Shown here in pieces: positions 39,199-49,056 of a DNA stretch of 64,000 nucleotides (position 1 is its first letter; the number at the start of each line of letters is the position of its first letter). The notes under the pieces are model-generated. The model saw only the letters and a list, made by a program, of their open reading frames with translations. It did not search any database and had not been told where the DNA came from. Source of the stretch: Schizochytrium sp. CCTCC M209059 (Eukaryota > Sar > Bigyra > Thraustochytrida > Thraustochytriidae); contig KN805428.1 of assembly GCA_000818945.1 (NCBI GenBank), forward strand, positions 149,181 to 213,180, written 5' to 3'. The translations under genes and the position numbers were made by a program.

Positions 39199-41145
39199 AT
39201 GACCGGCCCCACAACGAACAACCGCAAGAGGTCAGGGTCGCCTGCAATGATCCCCTCAGCAGAACCTACGCGGACAGCGAGTACATCCAAACCGGCGACG
39301 ATGCCTTCATCTTCGAAACGAGCACTTCTCGCAACAAGCACAGAGTGGCGCAATCGCGGCTCCGACCTGCTCAAGAACGGGACAACGAGACCTCCGCACA
39401 TTTCCGCCTCCACGGAGGAGACCAAGCTTGAGGACCGCGGAGCGAACACGGTCCACGCGACGCCTGTCAATGCGCATCGCATCTCGGCCGTGCCGCCCCC
39501 GCATCCGACCCGCTCGCCAGCAACCAAGGCCACGGCCATGCCTAGCACGGCCTCGACAACTGCATCGGGCAGGGCGAACCCTCCCGCGGGTGGCAACTCG
39601 CGAATCAAGGGACCCTGGACGCGCGAGGAAGACGAGCTCTTGGCCAAGCTTGTCAAAGAATTTGGGCCCAAAAAGTGGTCTGTAATTGCCTCGCACGTTC
39701 CCGGCCGCATTGGCAAGCAGTGCAGGGAGCGCTGGCTCAACCACTTGGACGCATCGGTGAAAAAGACCCCTTGGTCCGAGGCCGAGGACGCCACTTTGCT
39801 CAAGGCCCAACAGCAAATTGGAAACCGATGGTGCGAGATCGCCAAAATGCTGCCTGGGCGTCCCGAAAATGCCGTCAAGAATCGTTGGAACTCGCTCATG
39901 AACCGCAGATATCCCAAGTACAAGGGCGGTGCTTCTGCTTCGTCCTCACCGGCCGCCGCCAGCTCGGCGGCCTCTGCCCAACGAGTGCACGCTGGCGCCC
40001 ACCTTCAACCCACTCACCCCTCGCACGCGGCGGCAATGATGACTCAAGGTCGCCATGCTACCAACATGGGCTACATGCCTAGTCATCAAGCCTACGCCGG
40101 TACATACAGCAGCAGCACCACCAGCAGCGGGGGCATGACCAGCAGCACCAGCTCTACCGCCACAAAAAAGAAGTCGTCCACTTCGCGTAAGACCTCTCCC
40201 GCCAGCGCCAAAAGGAGCTCGCGGGCCGCCGGCAGCGCCTCCCCCACGACTTCTCCTGCTGTTGCAACAACGCAAACCTCGTCGAGTACGGGTACCCCCA
40301 CAGGCACTCGACGATCGCCGCGTACGTGCGAAACGCATGATAGCGATCTCGAGAACCATTCGGTCAACCTTTCGTCTCAGGAAGCGCCTATGCCAACCAA
40401 GACGACAGCTACAGGTAACGAGCTCGCGACAAAGGAGCGCAAACGCCCGCCTCCCGCACTCAACCTTTCCGCCACTGACCTCAACACCTTTTCGATGTCA
40501 CCTACTCACAACCAGCTAGGTGGCTATCCCGATCATCCAATGCTCGCACCCTCGGCGCACGGCACGCCCCGCAGCGTGACATCCATGTTTGATCGCTTCG
40601 CTGCGAGTGTCGGCGCCCACAGCGATGCCGACCTTTTGGGCAGCATGGACCTCGATGCGGTTGGCAACGGGCCAACCACGGCGTCGCCTCCATCCACGGA
40701 AGATGTCGCGGCAAGCAGCGCACTTACGAACTCGCTCGTGGGGCTCTCGATTGATGACGATTTCAAGGATCTTCTTGGCGACATTACGCTGGCTGCAACG
40801 CCGCGTCGACCTGCCCCTGGGTCAAACTCGCACAGCTTGATGGGTACAGGAGCGCCATCGAGCTGCCGGATGAGCGGCAGCTCTAGACTCAGCGCCACTT
40901 TTCGGGCATCCTCACCTAGGGCGTCTGTTTCGCCTCGAGGCCTTGACCTCAATCTTTTGGACTCCTTGCATCTCCATGATGGCTTTGGCTTTCCTGCATC
41001 AACCACTTCTGTAGCAGCTTCGGACTTCAACTTTGATCTCTCGACCCCGCGACTCACGCAGTGCCAGAGTCCCGTCACCAAGATTCGTTCTGATATTTCG
41101 CGCTTTTTTGATGAAGGCAGGGTTGATGCCGACGCCGCAGCATGA
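39199..41145 (+). CDS. R2R3-type Myb transcription factor
   Basis: The frame is open upstream, but the first real ATG is at 39199 (MTGPTTNNRKRSGS), giving about 648 residues. Two canonical Myb repeats follow a disordered N-terminus. R2 is at about 137-184 (KGPWTREEDELLAKLVKEFG...GKQCRERWLNHLD) and R3 at about 189-235 (KTPWSEAEDATLLKAQQQIG...NAVKNRWNSLMNRR). The Trp spacing and recognition helices match c-Myb R2R3 closely, better than the neighbouring 3R gene, so strong AACNG-type binding is likely. The C-terminal ~400 residues are Ser/Thr/Ala-rich and disordered, with a basic patch and acidic stretches that may be activation regions. It is the divergent partner of the 3R-Myb gene 7 kb away. 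Confidence 0.9.
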   Translation: MTGPTTNNRKRSGSPAMIPSAEPTRTASTSKPATMPSSSKRALLATSTEWRNRGSDLLKNGTTRPPHISASTEETKLEDRGANTVHATPVNAHRISAVPPPHPTRSPATKATAMPSTASTTASGRANPPAGGNSRIKGPWTREEDELLAKLVKEFGPKKWSVIASHVPGRIGKQCRERWLNHLDASVKKTPWSEAEDATLLKAQQQIGNRWCEIAKMLPGRPENAVKNRWNSLMNRRYPKYKGGASASSSPAAASSAASAQRVHAGAHLQPTHPSHAAAMMTQGRHATNMGYMPSHQAYAGTYSSSTTSSGGMTSSTSSTATKKKSSTSRKTSPASAKRSSRAAGSASPTTSPAVATTQTSSSTGTPTGTRRSPRTCETHDSDLENHSVNLSSQEAPMPTKTTATGNELATKERKRPPPALNLSATDLNTFSMSPTHNQLGGYPDHPMLAPSAHGTPRSVTSMFDRFAASVGAHSDADLLGSMDLDAVGNGPTTASPPSTEDVAASSALTNSLVGLSIDDDFKDLLGDITLAATPRRPAPGSNSHSLMGTGAPSSCRMSGSSRLSATFRASSPRASVSPRGLDLNLLDSLHLHDGFGFPASTTSVAASDFNFDLSTPRLTQCQSPVTKIRSDISRFFDEGRVDADAAA

Positions 41146-41650
41146 ATTAATTGAGCTACGTATCCTAGCCAACAATTCTAAATCAAAACCAAAGATTGTA
41201 CAGCCACAAATGCTTTTCTTTCCTATCCCTTTTTCCTCTCCCCAAGCCTTTGCCCTTTGCCTTCAATCGCTATGCAATGCAACAATCACGACCACTCTTG
41301 TGGGGTCTCTCTGTCAATGGCTCCTGCCTGCAGCCAGCAGCTGACTCTGCTTGCCACCGTCCCCAATGGTTCTGTCGGCGAAATCTCATAGGTCACCCCA
41401 TCTGCGTGAAGCTTTCCCTTTCTTCTCCCTTCCCTTTTGACTTTCTTGTTAAAGTTGTCCAACCAGCACTTGTCGTCTGCCAGTGTGCAGTGGAGTGCCG
41501 TGCAATGCAGTACGTAAGTGCAGAGTAGTGCCCGGCTGACATAGCCGATGCCTGTGAAATTCAATCCACCGCGTCTCGCCGCTCGCCTCGTGCGTCGCTG
41601 GCTGCCCTTGACGCCCAAGGCTGCGCGCTAGCGCGCGTAGAACGGGTACC
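41146..41650. other. Spacer between Myb and amino acid transporter genes
   Basis: A 505-bp non-coding region, CT-rich in its first half, presumably holding the Myb 3' UTR and the transporter promoter. No gene or strong motif is seen. Confidence 0.5.
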
Positions 41651-43024
41651 ATGCTCCGCACTCCGCGGCAGCTCCGCGCGCCGCTGCTCGATGTCGAAGA
41701 CGCCGAAGGCTCGCTTGCAGCGGAGATCGCAAGACCTACAGGCCTCGACGAGATCCCGCTCCTTGACGACACGGACGTCGACGATGACGACAGCGACCAC
41801 GGAGACGGGGCCGTTGACGTCGACCCTCCTCTCGACTTCCTGCGCGTCGCCTCACATGAGCAGAATATCGACAACATGCCGCGCCGCCCCGCCGCCGATG
41901 CAGCAAGTGTCCTTGTTTCGACGTACAACCTTACGAGCACAATTCTCGGCGCTGGCATTCTCTCCATACCCTATGCCCTCGCCCAGTGCGGGCTTGCGGT
42001 CGGCCTCTTGCTTCTTTCCTTCACCGCTGTCGCTTCGACAATGAGCTGTAATCTCATTCTCTCTTCGTATCTGCGGACGGGCCGTGGCAGCTTTGGCGAT
42101 CTCGCTCTTGCGCTCTTTGGACCGTGGACCTCGAATGCAGTCAAGGTGCTCATCGTAGTTTTGAACATTGGCGCCGCCAGCGCTTACATTCTCGTTGTCA
42201 AGTCGTTGCTTCCTCCGAGTCTCTGCGAATTTGCTGGGTCCGACTCCGTCTTTTGCAAAGGTCCAGTCAGCGACGACATCGTCACTGGTATTGTCGTCTT
42301 TGGCATTGTGTACCCTCTTTGCTGTCTCGAAAATCTTTCATCGCTTCGGCACACGAGCATGCTAGCCTTTATCTTTGCTGTTTTTCTCACCACGGCCATT
42401 GCAATTCGTTCCGTGCAGTTTGGCGAGTTCTGCGGCATCTCGTACGGCCCCAAGTCATATTCGAGCCTCTTCCAAGGCCTGCCCGTCTTTTGCTTCTCCT
42501 TCGTTTGCCACCTCAACGTGCTGCCTGTTTATGGTCAGCTTCGAAAGCGCTCGCCCGATCGCATGCGCAATGTCTTTCGGAATGCCATCGTCTTTGCGAT
42601 GCTCCTCTATTGCGTTGCTGGCTCCTTTGGCTATATTCGTTTCAGCTGCACACCCGAAGGTGTCCCGGACAACATTCTTGCAATCGGATTCTTCCCCACT
42701 GACGACTATCTCATTGCCGCCGCGCGTATTGCTGAGGCTTTCACTTGTACTCTGGCTCTTCCGCTCATCCAATATCCGACCCGCGTCGCAATTCACAGTT
42801 GGCTTTTCGCCACGCCCAAGTATCTGAATGAATCCAACCACCAGCCACGAGGCGCGAACGCAAACGCAAACGCAGCATCCACGGCGCAAGCGAATGGAGG
42901 CGAGCACGGGAACGGCGCCGCCGCTCCGATTGCTTCTGCTGCTGCGAATGCGGATGCTAACGCCGGAGGATATGCTTCAGGTATCTCGCGAGCCTCGGAG
43001 TCTCAAGCACTTTTATCGCAGCAA

Positions 43025-43055
<31 letters not shown>

Positions 43056-43435
43056 CGCAGCGTCGTCAGCATGGCCATGGAAACCACAACACCCTCTTCA
43101 TGAGGGCAATTGAAGCGTTTGGCATTCTCCTGGTCGGCTACACGCTTGCACTCGTGGTTCCCAATGTGTCCACCGTTTTTGGGCTCCTGGGAAGCGTGTG
43201 TTGCTCTCTGGTTGTCTTCATCCTCCCTGGTATATTTTATTTGCGCTCGACTCAGTCTGCGATGCGCCGCGTAGAAGCTGCCAATCCGCAAGAGCTTTCT
43301 TACAATGACAAACGAGCTGCTCGTCATCTCATACGCCAACGTATCGTCTCATGGATACTTATTGTTTTTGGTTCCGTCGTCGCGGTCTTGGGCACCGCGG
43401 CGACGGCCTCGAGTATCGACTCATCCAGCGCGTAG
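41651..43435 (+). CDS. Amino acid/auxin permease (AAAP/SLC38-like) transporter
   Basis: This 594-residue protein starts at ATG 41651 in a good context (TACCATGC). An acidic cytosolic N-terminus (about 1-80) precedes TM1, which carries the family signature TYNLTSTILGAGILSIPYAL (about 91-110). About 11 TM helices follow: regions near 115-135, 150-175, 215-235, 240-260, 270-300, 310-335, 355-380 and, after the loop, 490-510, 515-535 and 565-590. Members import neutral or cationic amino acids by proton or sodium symport at the plasma membrane or vacuole/lysosome. A long cytosolic loop (about 395-475) is Asn/Ala-rich with a polyGln tract (encoded at 43019-43055), an insertion absent from most family members. 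Substrate cannot be assigned. Confidence 0.88.
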
Positions 43436-43865
43436 GGCCACGTATGATTTTACACTGATTTTGATTCTCTAATTTCCTTCTCTTTATTTTGGTTCTCTTT
43501 TTCCATGCCGCCGCGCAAAGACGAGAAACGGTAAATCCCGTGCTCTGCCTGCCGCGTACAAGTAAGAGCATGCTGCGTACAACAGCAAGCCTTTCTCTTG
43601 TCTTCGTCCCCTCCAATGTCCTCCTGCTGTTCATCAGCACACCTAAAATTTAATTTTTTTCCGCCCACGCTCTCAACCTAACCGTGTGGAGTGGAGCCTG
43701 AGATCGCCAAGAAAAAAAAAAAGCCAAGACTTGATCGCTTCTTCGAACAGCATTTATACAGAGAAAATTTCCCAAACCGGGCACACTTCACCGTGTGCAC
43801 GCAGTCAAAGAAGGGCTTGCCAGCGAGCTAGCTTAGCGGCAGCGACGCCTTGGACGCTCGCGAGA
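43436..43865. other. Spacer between transporter and SNF2-LRR genes
   Basis: A 430-bp spacer. The reading frame of the downstream gene stays open from 43686, but there is no ATG before 43866. The spacer holds a poly-A run (43712-43721) and presumably the promoter. No gene is seen. Confidence 0.5.
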
Positions 43866-46800
43866 ATGTCTTGGGCCGCAGCTCCGCCTGCAAGTAATAA
43901 GCGCGCCAAGCTTGCGCTGGACCTTGAGTTGAGCTCAGATGAAGACGACCACTCCTCTGGCGACGATGACCTTACCTCGCGTGCGGCTCTGGCGAAGCAG
44001 ACAATACAACCACCAAAGGCCACAAACGCAAGTACGGCCGCGAACAAGCCTCGCAAAGGCGGTGCTGTAAAGACACGAACAAGTCGGGCTCGCGCCCCTG
44101 CCAAAGGAAAACCAAAAGCCAGAAGAAATCCGCCCCGAACGCGTTCTCGCGCCGTCGCTGCCGAAGATTTAGAGGAAGATGATGTTCTTCTTGACGATGA
44201 CGATGGGGACAAAGAGGAGGAAGAAAACGACGACGACGACAACAATGATCCTACGCTCAAGGGTTTTATTGTATTTACCTCTGACGAAGAAGAAGAAGAA
44301 GAAGAAGAAGAAGAAGACGATGACGAGGAGGTCGTTCTAGAAAGCGACGAGGACGACGCCAGCATCGGCGATGATATCGATGTGTCGGGCGACGAAGGCA
44401 TTAACGAGGGAAAAAGGAATAAAAGGACGAAAAGGGGGAAAGCCAAGACGCCTCCGCGGCGCAAACTCAAACGCGCTCGGCACAATAAAGGCAAACGAAC
44501 CAAGGACTCAACTGCCAAGCTTGCCGCGTTTGACGCCTTGCAAGACGAAGAAGACCGAAAGGAAGCAGCTGCGCGTGAAAAGATGCGCGAAGTCCTGTCG
44601 AAAATGGAGGACAATCGTGCCACGAGACTTTTTGATCTTTGCCAGATTCCTCCCACTCTCAATGCTTCGCTCCATCCTCACCAACACCAAGCTCTGAGCT
44701 GGCTCTACACGCAGGAATTGAAGCATCAGTGCGGTATGCTCTGCGATGACCAGGGCCTCGGAAAAACGGTCGAAATGATTGCCCTCTTTCTGAAAAATAC
44801 CCCCGACAAGTGGAAAGCCAAGAGAGAGAAGCGCATTAATGAGAACAAACGCAAGTTTTCACAGGGCAAAATCGCCGACCACGATCTACCCTTTCCCGAA
44901 GGCTGCTCCAAGACGACACTTTGCGTGCTGCCCATTTCTCTCATCAAGCAATGGAAAACCGAAATTGAGCGCTTCAGCAATGGGCTTCTTCGCGTCGGTG
45001 TCTATGACACCAATGCGGATCGCGACGAGCTCAGCAGGACCTTTGACGAGTACGACGTTATTCTTACAACGTATTCCATAATGCGTATTGAGGGCGAGAA
45101 ACCGGACGAGAAGAAACGCAAAAACGAAGAAGACGCCTCGCAAGATCGGCGTCGCGCTTTCGTTCGGCGCCAGGTTCTCGCAGAACGTGAGCATGCGTTC
45201 AAGGAGCGTCACACTAATCAATCGGTCTTCACAAGGCTCGGCCCCCTCTTTCGTCACTACTGGTACAGAGTTGTTCTTGACGAGAGTCACATCATCAAAA
45301 CCTCAACCACATCGACGTACAGAGCAGCATGCAGACTCTTATCGCTTCACCGCTGGTGTGTCACAGGCACTCCAATCCACAACTCGCTCGACGAGCTCTA
45401 CAGCCAGCTTTCCTTTCTCGTTCATGTACATATGGCCTCTTCAAAAGCGGAATGGAAGAAGCTGATCACTAAACCGATCACCGAGGTGGTTGACATGAAT
45501 GCCAAGGGAAACACATCAGTCAAAGATTCGCTCAAGAAAGACATCGAAGTTGCTTGGCAGCTACTTGCTCGTTGCATCTCTGACTTCGTGATTCGCAGGA
45601 CCAAGCACACTCCCAATGCCGACAACACCCTGTCCCTGGTGCCTCTTCCATACCGTGAGACCTTTATTCGCCACATCCCTCTCGGCCAACTCGAGCGGAG
45701 GAACTACGACCGTCTCTACGCGTGTTCGCGCGACGCCTTTCGGCGTATCGCAGGAGAGACCATGGACGTCATCATGAAGAATATGTTCGTCTGGCTCATT
45801 CGCTTGCGCCAGTTTTGCAACCACCCGCTACTTATTGCGCATGCTCTCGGAGCCGACGACCTCATGTCGACGTTGTTGCGGGATGACGAGGACTCTGGCT
45901 CCGATGGTGATGATGACGATGAAAACTACGAGGATGACAACTTCTTTGGCCAGACTGATGCCAAGGGCGACGAGATGACTGGCCCCGGCGCTCTCAATGC
46001 AGAAATCAAGATCCCCCAGACTTTTAGTGCAGCGAATTCTGAGCGTGTCGAAGCCTTAGTGACCGAATGGTCGACGGACGCCAACCTGAGTGGCGCAGAC
46101 TTGGGTAATCTTCGAAAGTCAGCCATCATCACCGTCAAGCAAGAGATTCGAAAAGCACGCAAGCTAGCTCGTTCCCAGGCACGCGCTGCGTATGAAAAGC
46201 GCCGAATGGAAGATAGTGAGCTCTTGGCACCTGGCGATGCAGAAGGCGCTCCGACTACACACCTGCGGAGTCCTGTTCTCGAACGATTTTACAAATCGCT
46301 TCAGCAGCAGCCCAATGAGACAGCATTTCAAATGGCAAGGAGGCGCGCGACATTTTGGCCTAGCAGCAAGCTTGCTGCCATAATCGAAGACCTTCTCGCG
46401 TTGCGCCGGCAAAATCCGAGCCTTAAGGCCTTGGTTTTCTCACAGTTCACTAAATATCTCGATCTGATTGAGCAAGCCATTATCAGATACGGCTTCAAGG
46501 TCGTCCGCCTTGATGGCACAATGAATCAAGCGGAGCGCGAGGTCTCCCTCGAACGCTTTCGGGACGACCCTTCTGTCAACATTTTTCTCATTAGCTTGCG
46601 CGCAGGTGGGCTCGGACTCAATCTTGTGGCTGGCTCCGACGTGCTCATTGCAGATCCATGGTGGAACGAGAGCCTTGAGGCTCAGGCGATTGACCGTGTG
46701 CACCGTATCGGCCAACTCAAGCCTGTACGCGTCATTCGCTACATTACCAACCACTCGATCGAGGAACAAATGCTCAAGATGCAGGAACGTAAACGCGCTC

Positions 46801-48854
46801 TCAGCGCCGGGGCCTTTTCCGAAAAGTTCCAGGACGCCAAGACGTTGACCCTCCAAGATCTGCAAAACATTTTCGAAGACAATACGACGGACGCCGGTAT
46901 CCTCGAAACCACAGAGGACGGCACGCACAAAACGTCTCTGCAAATGGTGTACGAGAGTCTCGAAAAGCAGATTGAAGAGGTCGAACATGGGGCGCGCAAC
47001 GCAGTCGGGGAGTGTATTGGCCCGCACCCAAATCGAACTCCGCCCACGCTTGTCTCCCAGAGTGCCTTGGCCTTCTTTGCGCAGACTTGTTCGGGTGCCA
47101 TTGGCACGCTGCGGCGCATTCGCGACCGCGGCAACGTCATCGACGACGCTCTGAGCGATGATTTTGATTTCATTGGTGACAACGCCAGTGACAATGGCGC
47201 CGGTGACGCTGCTGCGCGCCTTCGCGCCGCGACAGCTGCTTTGCCGTGTCTCAGGTCACTCAAGAATCGCGGGACACTTTCGACCTGCATGCTATCGCTC
47301 GCGAATCATGTCGACTGCAACGAGAGCTTTGCGCAGAATCAAGTACTTGCAAAGGTGCAGGGTTTCGTGTTGAATGGAACCCGACCTGCATCGCTGCGCT
47401 ACAATGCTATAGACACACTTCGAGACCCCTCGCTGGGAAACCTGCGGTCCTTACGTCTGGAATGTTGCCAGCCTTTGACGCCGGATCTTCTTCGGGAAGC
47501 TGCACGGTTGAGTGGCCATTCGCTGCGCGAGCTGCGCCTCATCAATTGCGGGCATGTGCTTGATGACGACACTGTGGCTACCGTTCTCGATATCTGCGGC
47601 GAGCTCCGCGCTGTGGAGTTCACTTGTGCGTACAAACTGCTGCGGCTTGACCGTGTATTCGCGCAGGATGGTCTGCAAGAGATCTCAATGAGGGACTGTC
47701 ACGAGGCGAGAATCTCACACAATGGCCTCGTTCGTCTGAACTGGTCCGCACTTTCCACCTTGGAGATTCTTGATCTTTCCCACTGCAAGAACCTGCTTGG
47801 ACAGCGACGCGACGCACGGGCCGAGATTCTGGGCGTTGACCAAGATAAGGATACCGTAAGCTACGTGATTGAAAACACGCCACGTCTTCGCGTGCTTCGA
47901 TGTGCTGGTGCCGACCAGCACACGTTCAACCAAGCAATGTTGAAGGCGATCTCGACACGCTTGTTTGCTCTTGAAGAGCTCGATCTAAGCGAGTGTGTCA
48001 ATCTTTTCGCCTCACGCTCCTTTCTGACCGAGCTCGTAGAGACTGCTCCTGACTTGCGCACAGTGCGAATGTCTCGATGCCCGATTCCCAACATCCAAGA
48101 CCGCGAACAGAGTTTACTTCGCGAAAAGTTTCACATGGAAACCGTCGCGGCCAAAAAGATTTCTATGGAGCATGTAGATGAAGAGACCATCAATAGAACC
48201 ATCATGGAGATGTCAGCGAAGACTGATCTGCCGGGCGAAAGTGGCGTCAATGTGCAAAAGGAGCGACTCATGGACATGAGCGACAGTCTCCTGTCGGTCC
48301 CGCCGAGCGCACGAAAGAGATCTCCTCACCCGCGGAGTGGGCCCAAAGCTACTATGTCTGGCGCGACACAGCAGGGCAATCCTACCGTAACAAGCAGCGG
48401 GCAAGGTGCCGAGGATGCCGAAGAGGCGAAAACCGCGCAGGTGACGACGGAAGATCCTCTGCGCGAGGGCGCTAGACACCTTTTGTACTCGTTGAGCAGG
48501 CTTTCGAAATTGGAGGTCTTGGAACTCGGGCTCATGGATGTCATTGACGACTTTTTGGTGCGGAGCGTTGCGAAGAACTGTCCGGATCTGCGTGTGGTCA
48601 ATTTTTCTGGCTGCTCCGGGATCTCTGACAATGGCGTGCGCGCACTTGCGTTACTGCGCAAGCTCGAAGAATTGGATCTCTCGTGGTGCCCTGCCATATC
48701 GCACGACACGGTCATTGGTCTCTTGCAACACTTACCGCGACTGCGTTCCCTTCGTCTCTACGGCTGCCACGACCTCGACGTTCTTAAGATATCCGAGGCC
48801 ATTCGTACCCGCGCAATCATCTGCAACCCCGAGCTCTCCGTCTGGTTCGGGTAG
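43866..48854 (+). CDS. SNF2 ATPase fused to Rad7-like leucine-rich repeats
   Basis: The first ATG is at 43866 (MSWAAAPPASNKRAK), giving about 1662 residues in one frame. The N-terminus is acidic and basic, with a Glu/Asp run at about 139-160. The SNF2 ATPase follows: motif I DDQGLGKT (294-301), motif II LDESH (about 470-474), motif III TGTPIHNSLDELY. The helicase C lobe is at about 850-975 with SLRAGGLGLNL and IDRVHRIGQ. The order and motifs fit the Rad16/HLTF/TTF2 branch. The insert between lobes is acidic and helical and contains no RING finger. From about 1190 to the end there are cysteine-type (AMN1/F-box-like) leucine-rich repeats such as LRSLRLECCQPLTPDLL, LEILDLSHCKNLLG, LEELDLSWCPAISHDTV and LRSLRLYGCHDLD, interrupted by a Ser/Pro-rich segment at about 1430-1540. 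Yeast Rad16 (SNF2) and Rad7 (LRR) are separate partners in global-genome repair; here the two parts are one protein. The role in repair is inferred. Confidence 0.88.
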   Translation: MSWAAAPPASNKRAKLALDLELSSDEDDHSSGDDDLTSRAALAKQTIQPPKATNASTAANKPRKGGAVKTRTSRARAPAKGKPKARRNPPRTRSRAVAAEDLEEDDVLLDDDDGDKEEEENDDDDNNDPTLKGFIVFTSDEEEEEEEEEEDDDEEVVLESDEDDASIGDDIDVSGDEGINEGKRNKRTKRGKAKTPPRRKLKRARHNKGKRTKDSTAKLAAFDALQDEEDRKEAAAREKMREVLSKMEDNRATRLFDLCQIPPTLNASLHPHQHQALSWLYTQELKHQCGMLCDDQGLGKTVEMIALFLKNTPDKWKAKREKRINENKRKFSQGKIADHDLPFPEGCSKTTLCVLPISLIKQWKTEIERFSNGLLRVGVYDTNADRDELSRTFDEYDVILTTYSIMRIEGEKPDEKKRKNEEDASQDRRRAFVRRQVLAEREHAFKERHTNQSVFTRLGPLFRHYWYRVVLDESHIIKTSTTSTYRAACRLLSLHRWCVTGTPIHNSLDELYSQLSFLVHVHMASSKAEWKKLITKPITEVVDMNAKGNTSVKDSLKKDIEVAWQLLARCISDFVIRRTKHTPNADNTLSLVPLPYRETFIRHIPLGQLERRNYDRLYACSRDAFRRIAGETMDVIMKNMFVWLIRLRQFCNHPLLIAHALGADDLMSTLLRDDEDSGSDGDDDDENYEDDNFFGQTDAKGDEMTGPGALNAEIKIPQTFSAANSERVEALVTEWSTDANLSGADLGNLRKSAIITVKQEIRKARKLARSQARAAYEKRRMEDSELLAPGDAEGAPTTHLRSPVLERFYKSLQQQPNETAFQMARRRATFWPSSKLAAIIEDLLALRRQNPSLKALVFSQFTKYLDLIEQAIIRYGFKVVRLDGTMNQAEREVSLERFRDDPSVNIFLISLRAGGLGLNLVAGSDVLIADPWWNESLEAQAIDRVHRIGQLKPVRVIRYITNHSIEEQMLKMQERKRALSAGAFSEKFQDAKTLTLQDLQNIFEDNTTDAGILETTEDGTHKTSLQMVYESLEKQIEEVEHGARNAVGECIGPHPNRTPPTLVSQSALAFFAQTCSGAIGTLRRIRDRGNVIDDALSDDFDFIGDNASDNGAGDAAARLRAATAALPCLRSLKNRGTLSTCMLSLANHVDCNESFAQNQVLAKVQGFVLNGTRPASLRYNAIDTLRDPSLGNLRSLRLECCQPLTPDLLREAARLSGHSLRELRLINCGHVLDDDTVATVLDICGELRAVEFTCAYKLLRLDRVFAQDGLQEISMRDCHEARISHNGLVRLNWSALSTLEILDLSHCKNLLGQRRDARAEILGVDQDKDTVSYVIENTPRLRVLRCAGADQHTFNQAMLKAISTRLFALEELDLSECVNLFASRSFLTELVETAPDLRTVRMSRCPIPNIQDREQSLLREKFHMETVAAKKISMEHVDEETINRTIMEMSAKTDLPGESGVNVQKERLMDMSDSLLSVPPSARKRSPHPRSGPKATMSGATQQGNPTVTSSGQGAEDAEEAKTAQVTTEDPLREGARHLLYSLSRLSKLEVLELGLMDVIDDFLVRSVAKNCPDLRVVNFSGCSGISDNGVRALALLRKLEELDLSWCPAISHDTVIGLLQHLPRLRSLRLYGCHDLDVLKISEAIRTRAIICNPELSVWFG

Positions 48855-48890
48855 TCGTAGTAGGGCCTAGGCCTAGTTGTATTCAGTAGT

Positions 48891-48896
48891 AATAAA
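48891..48896 (+). terminator. Possible poly(A) signal of SNF2-LRR gene
   Basis: AATAAA lies 37 bp after the SNF2-LRR stop codon and just after a copy of the 11-mer AGGCCTAGTTG (48869-48879). The next gene starts 160 bp further on. Confidence 0.45.
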
Positions 48897-49056
48897 GGCT
48901 TGTATGGTTGACATGATGATCATCATACTAGTGTGACAGCAAAACCAACTTTCGCCAAGCAGGGTGGTGGACGCGCGGCTCGCACGTACACGTGCGGAAG
49001 AGACGCGCAAACTCCACGCGGGCAAGTAAGCTTTGGGCCTTGAGAGAAGCGCCGCG

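Noticed and set aside
38454..39923. 489-codon minus-strand frame over the R2R3-Myb gene
   Set aside because: It is antisense to the well-supported Myb repeats and shows no domain of its own.
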